In this document: positions 44,026 through 55,488 of the stretch, one piece after another
Layout of the letters: the number at the start of each line of letters is the position of its first letter
How positions within the stretch are numbered: the stretch's first letter is position 1
Assembly (NCBI GenBank): GCA_947247005.1
Contig: OX365946.1
Coordinates: 5,650,453-5,714,452, forward strand
Direction of reading: 5' to 3'
Length of the DNA: 64,000 nucleotides
DNA from: Spisula solida
Taxonomy: Eukaryota > Mollusca > Bivalvia > Venerida > Mactridae
Notes under the pieces: model-generated
Database searches by the model: none
Told to the model about the DNA's origin: nothing
Seen by the model: only the letters and a program-made list of their open reading frames with translations
Program-made: the position numbers and the translations under genes

Positions 44026-47000
44026 AGATTTTTTCAGCTACAAATATATCACAATGATTGTTATTACAGATGGATTAGCCAATATGATAACATGAATGAT
44101 TAAATGTGTGTGTTGTGAATTGTTCAGATAGGCATAGTATACCTAGAACTGAAGTATGTTCATGGAAGTTAGTGCAGCATGTAATGAATCTGGTGATGTT
44201 TTAGTGCGTTTCATTGTCCAATGTGCTAGTAGGAATACAGACTGGTGACAATTTCTTACGGCTATTGTCTTAAGTATGCGTTTGTACCATGATTTGGTTT
44301 ATCTTATCGACAACCACAGAGCAGTCCCTGCACATTGAGATTCCGTTTAACTACACCTGTTATTGCAACACAGTATTACCGGAGTGCATCACTCACTCGG
44401 AACAATTAGCCTGTGTTTGCATTACTTCAGTGTGTGCACTGAATAGTTGGCATTATCACAAAATCAAGATTTGTTTATAAATCAGACCAAACCATACCGT
44501 TATGTTTAACGTCTTCGTGCGAGTAATATGAATAACTGGACTGCATCCAACGGGGATTTCCCATCAGGTATTTGGATAATCTGGCAGAAGAAAAAATGAC
44601 CAAGGAATTTGTTTGCTCCACAGAGACTACAGGAGATCAAGTGAACACATACTTATTTATCATGCATTCTTTAAAGGTCTTCTTAAACATAACTTTCACA
44701 TTGTATGAGCTATCAAGGCGATTTCTATTCCGTGATATTCTCTGAATTATTTCCGGTTCCGGACACTTAAGGCAACCAAAATTTAAATGCAACATGTACG
44801 TATATGGGAGATCCCCTATCGATATGCAAAGTGCCCATAGGCAATCTGTTGGGCTACTGAACTAAAACACCTATCATTCACCAATAGCGAGCTGGTGGGC
44901 ACATTTGCAAATGAATTGCTCTGTATACAAACATGGTCACTCCTATACATGTACGGGCAGATACACGTACACGTAGTCGTGCACGTTCGCTTAGCAACCT
45001 CTCTCATGTCTGCTTTTTTATCGACAAATCACGACGAGTAGGTTTCTATTTATTACCTGACCGCTAAACATTGATGCATTTTCTTATTGCCTAACGGTGG
45101 TAAACATGTTTCTTGGAAGCTATTTATCTTGTGCAAATTGAAAACATCCGTTTTACAAAGCACATGTCGTAGAGAGGCAATATTAGCGTTAATCAATTTT
45201 ACTTACGCGAACACTTTTGGATAAATAAATAAGATATAGGAAAGGGAAGGCAACATTCAACAGAAACATCATTTTATTGCTAATGCCTAGGTCATAAATG
45301 CAATCCGATCGCCGCCTATCATCGTACATGGCCTACAAGTAAGGCGCGCGCTCCATGATATAGAGGTTCCGGGTCAAATCACCGTATGGATCGACCACTG
45401 CTTAATTTCTCCGATCAAGTTTAACCCACACGCTTAACTTTACCCAGATCTATAAATGGATACCTGAGAGGGTCAAAAGCCAATATGTTTTGACTGTCAA
45501 CGGTGCCGCTTGCACTAGCCGACTTGCGACTCTATGCTCTAGGAGTAAATGTACAATCGGTTGAACCACCGGAATTTGAAATTATATCCATAACATATCA
45601 GAGCAGCCGATTTATTCAAAATGGCTCTTTACATTTATTATAATGACAAGGAACGCAACGCACCCCAACCAAAACGGAAATCCGTAGCCAGTGCTAACAA
45701 AATGAAATATACAAGCGATCAAGGAAGATCATTCGACGAAGCATTATTATATGCATCTTATACAATCAACGATATCCACTTTCGCCTGACATTGCAAGAT
45801 ATGTTCGTTATTTCCTTCACGACGTGTAAATACCTATTAGGCCTACATCGTCGGTGCCAAACAACGCTTTCGGGCAAGTATTAAATACATTTAAATGGAT
45901 AGGGTGGACGAGCAAGATATGCAATGAAATTGCAGCCATGCCTTGCTAAATTCGCTTTATTAATGCGTATTTGTTGACTACTGCCAATGGTAAATATAAT
46001 ACATTACGATGCTATGTTTAATATGACCCCCAAATTTCAATTGAAGAAAAAACACTTTTTGAAAAAATGCCCTTTCGCTCTATAGGATCCTGCTAATGTG
46101 TTTTGTTTCAAAGTGGGAGTTACTCTAGTCTTCACATTGATCGTTTTGGCTGGATTTTGACGCTTACTATAGTCTAGTTTGGTTTGATTATCTATGCATG
46201 TCGGGTTTCTACAGGTGCCAAAAACCCACATTGTGTTTGAATAGTTTCAAGATGGCACAGATGAAACGAGAATAAAAGTGAACTAGCGATATTTCGACCA
46301 AATCATGTTGTGTACCACAAATAAATACATAAATTCACAAATTCATATTTAATATATAGCGTTAATTTTGCGACTAATAGAACTCCGCAACTACCTATGC
46401 TGAAGAACAGAAACAACCTTTGTGACTGAGGATAATTTAACTATAATGAAAGTACGATTAAATCAATCAAGCGCGTGCAGGTTTCACGTGTTTTCCTCTC
46501 AATCAGCACAAAACTAGAAGAAAACTTGGGTTACCTGTCTACGGTTGACGGCTACTGCAAGCTTCATTTACTAGTAAACATGCTATTATAATTGTTAAGT
46601 TATGCTCAGTGATAATTTAAAGGCGAGTTCTATTTGTCAGCAAAAATGAATTGAATAGTTATTGAATTCTAGAAGGTGAAAAAGTAACACTCGACTATAT
46701 AATAGACTTTTCTGTTTTGCATAGTATCCTTATAAATCTTGTAGATAAATGTACCGACAGTGCTACATTAACGTCTCAGAGTATGGTAAGTTACATTTGT
46801 ACATCTATTTACAAAAAATCTTATATCTCGTAGATGTTCACAATGTCAGACATAACCATAACAATAAACAAATACATACTCGATAAGTAGTCGCCCAACT
46901 ATTGATAGAATAATTTCATCCTCGGAAATTTTACGTGCTTTACCGTACAAGTTACAGAAACAAAACGAAAAAAATGTTATAAGGCATAACATTCACAGAT

Positions 47001-47051
47001 TAAGATATCAGAGCTGGATGTATAGCATGTTAGCAGACGTTTTGTTTTAAA
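44026..47051 (+). other. upstream region of C1q gene 2, with duplicated blocks and a tRNA-like sequence
   Basis: Bases 44416-44530 match 5166-5280 upstream of C1q gene 1. Bases 44800-44935 match 36020-36135. Just before the start codon, GGAAATTTTAC and ACATTCACAGAT are shared with C1q gene 1 at equivalent places, so the proximal promoter/5' UTR is homologous; the TATAAA of gene 1 is not kept. The ORF at 45621-45884 has no recognised feature. Confidence 0.5.
45324..45389 (+). repeat. weak tRNA-like sequence
   Basis: A-box-like TGGCCTACAAGTAAGGCG and B-box-like GGGTCAAATCAC at normal spacing. The B box lacks the usual GGTTC core, so this is a decayed tRNA-derived repeat at best. Confidence 0.35.
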
Positions 47052-48290
47052 ATGGATGTAGAAATAACGACAAGAGTTATGTTGCTCGTTGCTGTTTTAT
47101 CCGTTTGTATATTATCGATGGAGTGTAAAATGACTGTCACAGAAAAACGTCTTCAGATATTAGAACAAAGGTTTGTCACTGTCGAAGCCCGTCTTGAACT
47201 GCTAGAAGACACGTCTGTGCCTACCCGACAACACGAACCAGCAAATAAATTTGAAGCAAAGGAACGCGATATTGATAACAAGAATGAAGCTTTATATAAA
47301 GCCTTCCAAGCTGAGAAAGTACAACGATTAAGATTAGAAGCCAGGTGTGAAGACTTACAAAGGAACTTAAAGGAGGTTCAGGGATCAAGTCGGTTGGAGA
47401 GACAAATAATGGATGAGAAAATAAACGTACTCATACGTTTTCAACAAACAGTTAATCAATCCGTTATTCCAAAACAAGTCGAAGAGATCAGGAAGGATAT
47501 TGGAGGCATTAGAGAGGAGGTAGAGACGAAATTAAATACGCTAACAAACGAACTAGGTCAAAAATCCAATAAGAAACAAAATGAACTTAAAGATGGAATT
47601 GGTAAACTTCGAGAGCTATTAAACTCTAAAACAGATAGTGTTAATGCGAAATTGGACAGATATAAGTCAGAGGCTGTATCGTTCGTGGACATTGTTGGCA
47701 TTCGAGAAGAAATAGATATGAAACTAATGTCTCTGACAAACGAACTAAACCAAAATTCACGCAATAAACAAAGGGAACTTCGTTCAGAGATTATGAGAGA
47801 AATCAGGCATAGTACATATAACCTGAACGATAAACTAGAACGATATAGATCAAATGCTGTATCGTCTGAGGACATTACCAAAGTTCTGAACAGGACAAAG
47901 ATAGCATTTTCTGCGAGTCTCAAACAGAGTTATGAAGATCTCGATCCAGGCAATACATTGGTTTTCAACAAAGTTTGGACAAATCACGGAAATGCATACT
48001 CGGGTACCACTGGCATATTTACCGCCCCGGTAGATGGCACTTACGTATTTTATGTTCATATACTTGGTTCCGGTCGGCCATTGGAGATGGAATTAAAGAA
48101 AAATGACGAGGCTCACATGCTTCTCTGGGCGGATGGATCTACACATGGAGCTGATGGAAATATGGCAGTTTCGCAATTAGATAAACATGATCAAGTCAAG
48201 GTAGTGAAACATGGTATTTGGGGAGAGCGGCCATTCTATGTGCACAGATGGTTTACTACTTTCTCTGGATTTATGCTGTATGCAAATTAA
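47052..48290 (+). CDS. C1q-domain-containing secreted protein with longer coiled coil (C1q gene 2)
   Basis: The 412-residue single-exon product is paralogous to C1q gene 1. Residues 1-24 are a signal peptide (MLLVAVLSVCILS then MEC). A coiled coil spans about 25-275. Within it a module of about 60 residues is doubled: GIREEVETKLNTLTNEL through YKSEAVSFVDI, then GIREEIDMKLMSLTNEL through YRSNAVSSEDI. Gene 1 has a single copy. The C-terminal C1q domain (about 284-412) has FNKVWTNHG, YSGTTGIFTAPVDGTYVF and FSGFMLYAN. It has no collagen stretch. The expected role is a secreted oligomeric recognition protein of innate immunity; the ligand is unknown. The start Met aligns with that of gene 1. A polyadenylation signal (AATAAA) is at 48655-48660. 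Confidence 0.93.
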   Translation: MDVEITTRVMLLVAVLSVCILSMECKMTVTEKRLQILEQRFVTVEARLELLEDTSVPTRQHEPANKFEAKERDIDNKNEALYKAFQAEKVQRLRLEARCEDLQRNLKEVQGSSRLERQIMDEKINVLIRFQQTVNQSVIPKQVEEIRKDIGGIREEVETKLNTLTNELGQKSNKKQNELKDGIGKLRELLNSKTDSVNAKLDRYKSEAVSFVDIVGIREEIDMKLMSLTNELNQNSRNKQRELRSEIMREIRHSTYNLNDKLERYRSNAVSSEDITKVLNRTKIAFSASLKQSYEDLDPGNTLVFNKVWTNHGNAYSGTTGIFTAPVDGTYVFYVHILGSGRPLEMELKKNDEAHMLLWADGSTHGADGNMAVSQLDKHDQVKVVKHGIWGERPFYVHRWFTTFSGFMLYAN

Positions 48291-48838
48291 ATATTGTGAG
48301 TGATACACTCGTCAGGTCCCTTGTTCACCAATAATTGGTTTTCAGGATCAGCCTCAAGCTCAATTTTATCTTATTTCATATACTGAAAATATGTTAATAG
48401 AACAAGTTTCTTTTACACACAGGAAACAATATTGATATGTCCTTAGCTTTCAAAGACGAAAAAATAAGTGTTAATACATTGTTACAGATAAATTGAAGCT
48501 GTGTTTTCAAGCCTGATCCTAAAAGTCAGAGATCAGTTTCAGTACAATAACCCCCTTTTTCATAAGAAAATTAAAAAAATCAAGGTTCGTAATTTGGTAT
48601 CTGGAAGATATAAAGGTAGTCTGTACACATTTTTTAACTTTACTAATACTTTCTAATAAATACTACAAACAGAATTGAGCTTAAACCTTATCATGAAAAC
48701 GGTTTCTTTGTGAACAGGGGCCTGGAGACTAGTGCGTTGATCCATGGGACATAAAGACAAATCCACGTGATAAATCACCTGAATATAATACATTTGTACC
48801 ACGATGAACAATGTAAGGCCAGTGAACCGATATGTATA
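48291..48838 (+). other. 3' flank of C1q gene 2
   Basis: Holds the likely polyadenylation signal at 48655 and the 11-mer ATCAAGGTTCG (48579-48589), which matches the target site of the giant foldback element. No gene seen. Confidence 0.45.
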
Positions 48839-48940
48839 GGTTATCGATCATATATTAGAATAATAAACGAATGAAGTACTAGTGAGCGAAGCGAACGCCG
48901 TACTTAATTCGTTTATTATTCTAATATTTGATCTATAACC
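48839..48940. repeat. long hairpin element with GCGAAGC tip
   Basis: The left arm (GGTTATCGATCATATATTAG, then AATAATAAACGAAT and AGTAC) is inverted in the right arm with only a few mismatches over about 41 bases. The loop contains GAGCGAAGCGAAC. The style matches the hairpins at 3283 and 32768. Confidence 0.75.
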
Positions 48941-49403
48941 GGCTTATAGTTTACCCGCCCACTTTTTGGTGTCATTTCCAATGCTTTTGTTTGCAAACAA
49001 AAGCATGCCCATTGATGGAGTAATGAGGGTAAAATAAGGCAAGATTGTATGTACGAGGGATGATCAACAAATACGCGGGAAAATGCTTTGAAATCTTTAT
49101 AACATTGACCAAAACTTAAAATAATTGGTCATATAAAAGATTGACGTATTACAAATACACAATGTACATAACTATAAAACATTAAAATCAAGGTAATATT
49201 TTTTGAGAAAAAAAACATTGAAACTGTAACGTGACTATGGGTACACTGGCCCAACGCCATCGCGGAGTTGGTACGTGTATAGAACAGTATACATACTCAT
49301 TTGTGGCACAATTCATAATGTACAATGCATTGAGGCATTGATTTCACACGGCTACATAATTATGATAGCATAATTATTATAAATTCACGTTAACTTTCAA
49401 GTT

Positions 49404-49483
49404 GACAGCGTGGCCTAGTGGTTAAGATGTTCTATAATCAGAACATTCTTTTTATATGGACTGTGGGTTCGAGTCCGCTGCTA
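49404..49483 (+). repeat. tRNA-like sequence, pair 2 left
   Basis: A box TGGCCTAGTGGTTAAGATG and B box GGGTTCGAGTCC with an anticodon-arm-like hairpin TGTTCT...AGAACA between, followed by CTCTTTTT. The long insert before the T arm would fit a class II (Leu/Ser-like) tRNA, but arm pairing is imperfect. Confidence 0.6.
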
Positions 49484-49778
49484 AACTCTTTTTCAATAAT
49501 TTTATTATCGTAATACACGAGTTTTTTTTAATTTTTTATTATTTAAGGATCACAACTCTAGGAATATTTTTAGAAACGTCAAAATTAATAAGCGTTTACT
49601 CTGATTATACAAGGAGCACAGTTTGGGTGACCGTTGATCGATATTTCTGTCACGTCAACAGTCTTTACGTGGGAATGTTTTCAATGATTAAAATACAAAT
49701 TTGATAGATATATTTTATAAATATATATAAAATAGACATGCGCGAGAATGTTTTATTTAGCAAAATTATAAAAAAATA

Positions 49779-49857
49779 GGGTGGGATTCGAACCCAAGCA
49801 AAAAAATCTATTTAGATCCATTATCAGTAGCTTAGCCTACTGCGCCAGTGAGGACGA
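49779..49857 (-). repeat. tRNA-like sequence, pair 2 right
   Basis: The minus strand reads A box TGGCGCAGTAGGCTAAG and B box GGGTTCGAATCCC then CTATTTTTTT. It faces the tRNA-like sequence at 49404-49483. It is unlike its partner in sequence. Confidence 0.6.
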
Positions 49858-49974
49858 CGTAGGCTAGAACTTCAAATAATAGTTTCTATTCCGAATACAC
49901 CCCTTTTACCTGGATTATTTCATTATTAAAAGTACAGTTACGCCCGAACGATTGTAGTTTATCTATATCGGGTG

Positions 49975-51647
49975 CATAGGTAACTGTATCATTAATAAAC
50001 AGTACCTAAAAAACTTTTTTTTGTTAAATTTAGAATTCTTATACAAGGTGTATTTCCCGAAGAATTGATCGTACAGTCACTGGGTGTATTTTGTTTTTTT
50101 CATAATTTAAAGCATTTACGGCATTAATCATCTATTTAAAGCTGTGGGTGACCAAAAACATCTTTGTGAATCGAAAGCATTCGAAAACATGCTTACCTTC
50201 GTACGATATAATTCATTGTTTAAACTTTGATTTTATTTTTCGAGGGCGTAAAACGCTGTATGGACGGCTGTAGTGGTTTTTGGGAGGCGATTAAGCCTCT
50301 CATTACTACCATTGCCCATTTCTTAATACAAAATTAACCGCCTTTAGGCTGCTATGTGAATCCGCATTCAAGTAGTTCCAGAAACTGTCAACATTCCCAA
50401 TACTGCTACATATGTTTCTCCAAATTTTTTAACTGATTTAAGCCAATCAGCAACATTTGTTTATTCTAAGATAAAAAATTATTGTGAAACTGTTCGTTAA
50501 ATCGATATTTTGGCCAAAAAATCACTACACCGGCTGATACCGAACTTGTTTTATAGTACGAAAATGACGTGTTCATCAAATGTCCCGGCTGTAAAGCTAT
50601 TTTTAGAAACTTTAGACTACGGTCAAGTGATGGTTTTATCAATGAATCGTATACGGTCTGCAAGGTACTGTTATGCAATCAAATGGTGTCGCTGTACTAG
50701 CTAGCCGCTTTCTATAGACTGTCTCCCGCTGTTAGGGAAGTGATTACAAGACGGTACTGTAGAATCTGATAAATAGGCGCGTAGTATTATTTTAAAGCCA
50801 CTTTTGATATACGCATTCAATACACGTATTACATATAAATTAATATGCACCTTTTAACAATTATTTAGATACCCAACATGCCTATATAGTCACATATGCC
50901 TATTTTGACATTCAAGACAAGATCGACAGTAAGAAAACGAACATTAAACGTGTAAAGTCGGTTTAAGCTTTAGTAGCAGCAACCAGATCGCCTCCCAACA
51001 GTACTCTCAGTACTTTGATTAGTGTGTCTGACGGGTATTTCGAACGTATTTTATAACGGTCGTTTTCATTGGCGTAGTATACATCGTTTGTACGCTGGTA
51101 ACCAAGTCCTTGGAAACCCCAATGAAATCAACCAACGAAAATCGTTGTTACAAAAAGGAAATCACGCACATCATTCGGAACATTCTGACAAACATGGAGT
51201 CATTTTGACATTTAAATATGCCAACGATTCGTTTTTCGGCTTACACGTATACATTCACTGAAGTGAACATGTGTCAACCAGGTAAATCTGTTCCAACTTT
51301 TTCGTTCTTTAATTTTACCGCATTATTATGTTTCTACACAACGGTAAATTCGACATATGTTGGTGATTTCCTCAATATTTCCGTTTTTTGTTTTATTGAG
51401 TCCACCCCAGTGACCGGGTGGACACCGTGATACGTATTTATGGCATAACTGTTTAACTACTTGACCAATTTCGATGGGATTTCGCATGAAAGTAGTTATA
51501 GCCATGTTTTTTTACGAATATAATTACGTTATGAAGATATCGAAAGCCAAATCTTGTTTTTGATACCTGGTCAATTCATGGAAATACACCTTGTATAAGA
51601 ATTCTAAATTTAACAAAAAAAAAATGTTTTAGGTACTGTTACCTTTG
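49975..51647. mobile_element. foldback/hAT-like element, 1.67 kb, with 8-bp target duplication
   Basis: The left end CATAGGTAACTGTATC is inverted at the right end (GTTACCTTTG). Inside, about 75 bases including GTTAAATTTAGAATTC and TTATACAAGGTGTATTTCC are also inverted between the two ends. The octamer ATCGGGTG flanks it at 49967-49974 and 51648-51655. Eight-base duplication and CA-starting ends fit the hAT superfamily, but no transposase ORF is present. The minus and plus ORFs near 50466-51430 show no known domain. Confidence 0.75.
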
Positions 51648-51689
51648 ATCGGGTGTTGTCCAAACAGACTGGTATTCTGCCCGATGTAA

Positions 51690-53275
51690 ATGTATAGAAA
51701 TAAAAGTATGGTCATGTTATTTATAATAATGTTTCATTACGAATGTGAATAAATTGAATACCGGTACGGGCCTCGTATTTATATGTATTAGGACATGTCA
51801 AAAATGCACCGCTTTGTTTTCGCGTGACAATTATAGTGGCTTTTGCATGTATCGGATGTTCTGAATCGATTTTTGACAGAAAAATGTAAATATCTTATAT
51901 AGAACTTATGAATAAAACTTGTTTTCAAATCATCGATACTGCTGAGACTTTTATGTAGAGCTGTAATAAGTATTTCACACAGGTAACCGCATCATTAATA
52001 AAGAGAAAACAAACAAAACATTTTTTATAAAATTTATAATATCTTAGAAAGGTTTATAACACGGTAAATTGACCACACAGTCACTGAGATGCATTTTGTT
52101 TTAATAAACATTTCATTAATACTGGTGTTATATGAAATATCTTTTCATAATCAGAAACTAGAGAGTTTCGTCATTAATTTGATACCAATATTTGAAACAT
52201 CCGTCCATAAATAAGAAAATAAACCCATAGTACGGGCAATCACTTCTTTTTTCTTGTCATAGCGTTGTCGATTTCATTGAATGCATCTCAGTGATTGACT
52301 GGATACCGTGATATATATTTCATGGTATTTAACTTTTTAACTAGTCTGTCAATTTCAATAGGGTTTTACATAGAGGTAGTTCTAACAATGTTGTCATGAA
52401 GATATCGAAAGCCAATTCTTGTTTTGATACCATGAAAATTTGACAACATTAGTACAAATACACCTTTCTAAGATAACTTAAAATGTATAAAAGAAAACAC
52501 TTTTTTGATACAGTTACCTGTGGTATTTCACGTACACGTGCAAAATGTTATGCTTGTACGTACAGTAGATACTGATGCAGTGGGTTCATAGATTTATTCT
52601 AGGTACTGGATTAGATTTCTATAATACACAACATCATACAACATGTGAAGGAGGTGGCACTAGCAAGTGACCGATATATCGTATCGCTCACTCTCAAAAC
52701 AATACTCAGTTCACACTGTGTGGTGCTCTGCTACATTTTTGGTGTTTCAACATAACGCACGTAAATATCTATAAAATATCAACAATCTTTACAATGACAT
52801 CCTGTCACTTCTAAGTGTCCTGGCAAACTGCACTAAACAAACCACATTCCCGCCAGAGTATTAATTTTCATAAGCAACAACCAATCAAAAGCTTTCAGTG
52901 AACAAAAATCGATGTCCTAAGGTCAATCAGTCTGTAGTCCTGTCCTGTTGGGTCACAAAAATAGGTACCACACACATAAATTATTAACTCAATTATCTCC
53001 CTTAGCTACATTACAAATTAATGTCTCAAAACCTACCCCGTCACACTCATTTTATACGCTTTGTTTCACCGCAAACAACCTATACTGCAATAGAGACATT
53101 TGTGTAACTATGTCTTAATTGACAAACGAATAACAATTAACTTTTTTAATTTTATCGGTAGCTATTGAGCTTGTATATTGTTAACATCTGAGAATGACAA
53201 CTCTGTTTTTTAATGATGTGAAATACATCTCGAGTTGTTTTACTTTGTATGGCCATACGTTGTCAGGCGCTGTCT
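51690..53275 (+). repeat. duplicated block A' (paralogue of 32238-33640)
   Basis: See the paired block. This copy is interrupted by the element at 51979-52523 and by unmatched sequence at about 52590-53040. Each copy has insertions the other lacks, which lets insertions be polarised. Confidence 0.75.
51979..52523. mobile_element. 545-bp relative of the 49975-51647 element, with 8-bp duplication
   Basis: The ends are ACAGGTAACCGCATCATT and, inverted, ACAGGTAACTGTATCA. TATTTCAC flanks both sides (51971-51978, 52524-52531). The interior shares GATATCGAAAGCCAA and ACCGTGATA(C/T) phrases with the larger element, so it is a shortened family member. The paralogous block keeps the unoccupied site at about 32499-32515 (GTATTTCATTCACTCG). 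Confidence 0.8.
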
Positions 53276-54546
53276 TATTTTAGCTATGGTAATGCCAGGA
53301 AGAGCTACCCGGGGCAAATTTGACGTCACGTCTAAGAAATCGTCAAACTTAACAACACATTTACCCAACTTAACAGCTACCAATTAACTACGATCTGAAA
53401 TGACCGGACGGAACGTCTGCGTCGGGCAGCATGACATCATTTCAATCAAATTATGACATAGTTACAATAATCCTTCAATTATGTTGCGATATTGTTGTCG
53501 CCGTATTTGAATCACCCGTCAGAAAGTCAGAAGATCATTGGAATTTGATCAGTTATTATTTTGTTGGCAGGAAAATCTAAACTTGAATCATTGAAAGTGA
53601 TAAACTTTTCCTGATTGCTGCATGTCACTGAGTAGGAAATATAAAAACTATCAACTTTTCCAGAATATCTGCTATACTACTGCAGAATATCAAAGGAATT
53701 AACGGCATTCTGTGAAACAGACACTAGACGTTGCGTCGAACGTTTTTGCTTGGTTTTGCTAAGCTTTGGAACGCTTGGCAAAGAAACCCCGGTAGTGTGT
53801 ACCTTGAAGCAATACATATTTTAAGAATAGAAAACATTGTTATTATTGTGGCAGGTTAATAGTGCGTGTCATTTAACTGACTGGCAGAAGATGCTAATAA
53901 CGAATGGTCAGTAAAACGTTGCATCGGGTTGCCATTTCTGACGTTACTGTGTCGTCAGTACCAGTTTGTACGATGTGCTCTCACGCGCCAGAGTCATATT
54001 ACAATATGTATCATGAATTGTTATATTCAAATGCCAAATTGCTTAATTTGATTGGCTAGATATAATGTTTACAGGTAAACTGCTCCAACTCCTGGAGTTG
54101 AAACAGTATAACAGTCAATAGTTGATTTATTTGGTGGAGATAGAGCAAATCATTACCGGATATCTTCGTTTGTGTTGGGCGGATTTATTATTAGATACGA
54201 TATTATTGTAGATCTCGACAAGACGATTTCAGTGATATAAAAATCTCATTTTTGTCGAAAATTGAGATAGAACACTTCTTTACTCAGGCGACCAAATGTT
54301 TAGAGTAGTCGGCATATCATAAACAAACAAAATCCACGATAAACTTTGATGAAATCAAGTATCATTATGTATGTTCAAGTTGAAGATGTTTAGCTGTATT
54401 CGAGAGATCTACAAAAAGTCGTAAATTACGAGTTCATTTTTTGTGGAATAGCTTGACATTAGAGATACCGAGTGCATGTTATCGCCAGTAAATATATACT
54501 TAGGCCAAAACAAAATAAGATTTTTGTTCCCTACCTACCATAGTTT
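53276..54546. other. no gene seen
   Basis: Non-coding DNA with no repeat or exon that I recognise. Confidence 0.35.
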
Positions 54547-55488
54547 TTGCTCCTACCCTTAACATGTTATTGCCATTTTGCTGGAAATCACAGCGGATTG
54601 CGGAAGTTTGCCAGTAAAAACGATACAACAGCGAACTGGAAAATAATTTCGAAAGTTTACTTCAATCAATATGGTAAAAATCTGCTCCTCTTCTATACCA
54701 AGCCTGGCTCTGAAAAACGCCTACCGCCAATCAAGCATAAACTTTTAAACAGTATGGCTCGAATTTCAAAACAGTAATAGTAAACATTTACCTAAGGCAT
54801 TCAGAGAAATCAGAAAAGAAGTACTATGGGGTAATAAACACATACAATCAAAATCAGGCGTCACGTTAGTTCACCAGAACTGGATAAACTCGGATATTTA
54901 CTTTTTAAACGACATGTTTGAACATAAAGGCCAAATCAATAAACTTTTATACTAAACAAGCTAAAAAAACTGGGTATCAGACATAAGCATTCTCAGAGAA
55001 TCGATTTCATTAGAATGGAAAACATTAGTACAGACAAGGAAGAGTTCAAACAAACTTAAAGATACAACTAGATGGCTTAAAACATCCTTTCAAAACGATG
55101 CAAAACAAAGACTTCTATAATGTTTTTATACAACGAAAATCAGAACTTCCATACATTGGGAACGTTCTTTAGAAAAACAACATCTTTATTGGACTCTTTC
55201 TATAATGAAAAGAAAGCAACTTGTTTTGATATAAGGGTAAAACAATTCAAATACAAACTAGTACACAATATCATTGCAACAAATGAAAACCTTATGAAAT
55301 GGAGAAGCTCTTATTCATCCTCATGTCTTCACTGTCATGCTGTTGAAAACTATGTGCACGTTTTCATTGAATGTCCTTGTACAACATTACTTTGGACACA
55401 GGTTAATACAGCCTTTAAACATCTTGGCTACAATCATAATTTCAGAAATTTAAAATACACAGTTTTGGGATACAAAGCATATTTGTAA
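54547..55488 (+). pseudogene. C-terminal fragment of an L1-type ORF2
   Basis: It is a broken reading frame in several pieces. The first piece has LPPIKHKLLNSM. The next, around 54790-54955, reads FREIRKEVLWGNKHIQ and VHQNWINSDIYFLND, typical of the region after the reverse transcriptase. The last (55120-55488) ends with CLHCHAVENYVHVFIEC, the CX2C-X7-H-X4-C zinc knuckle near the L1 ORF2 end. This is just the part missing from the LINE at 36600-44025. It is 5'-truncated and dead. Confidence 0.85.
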
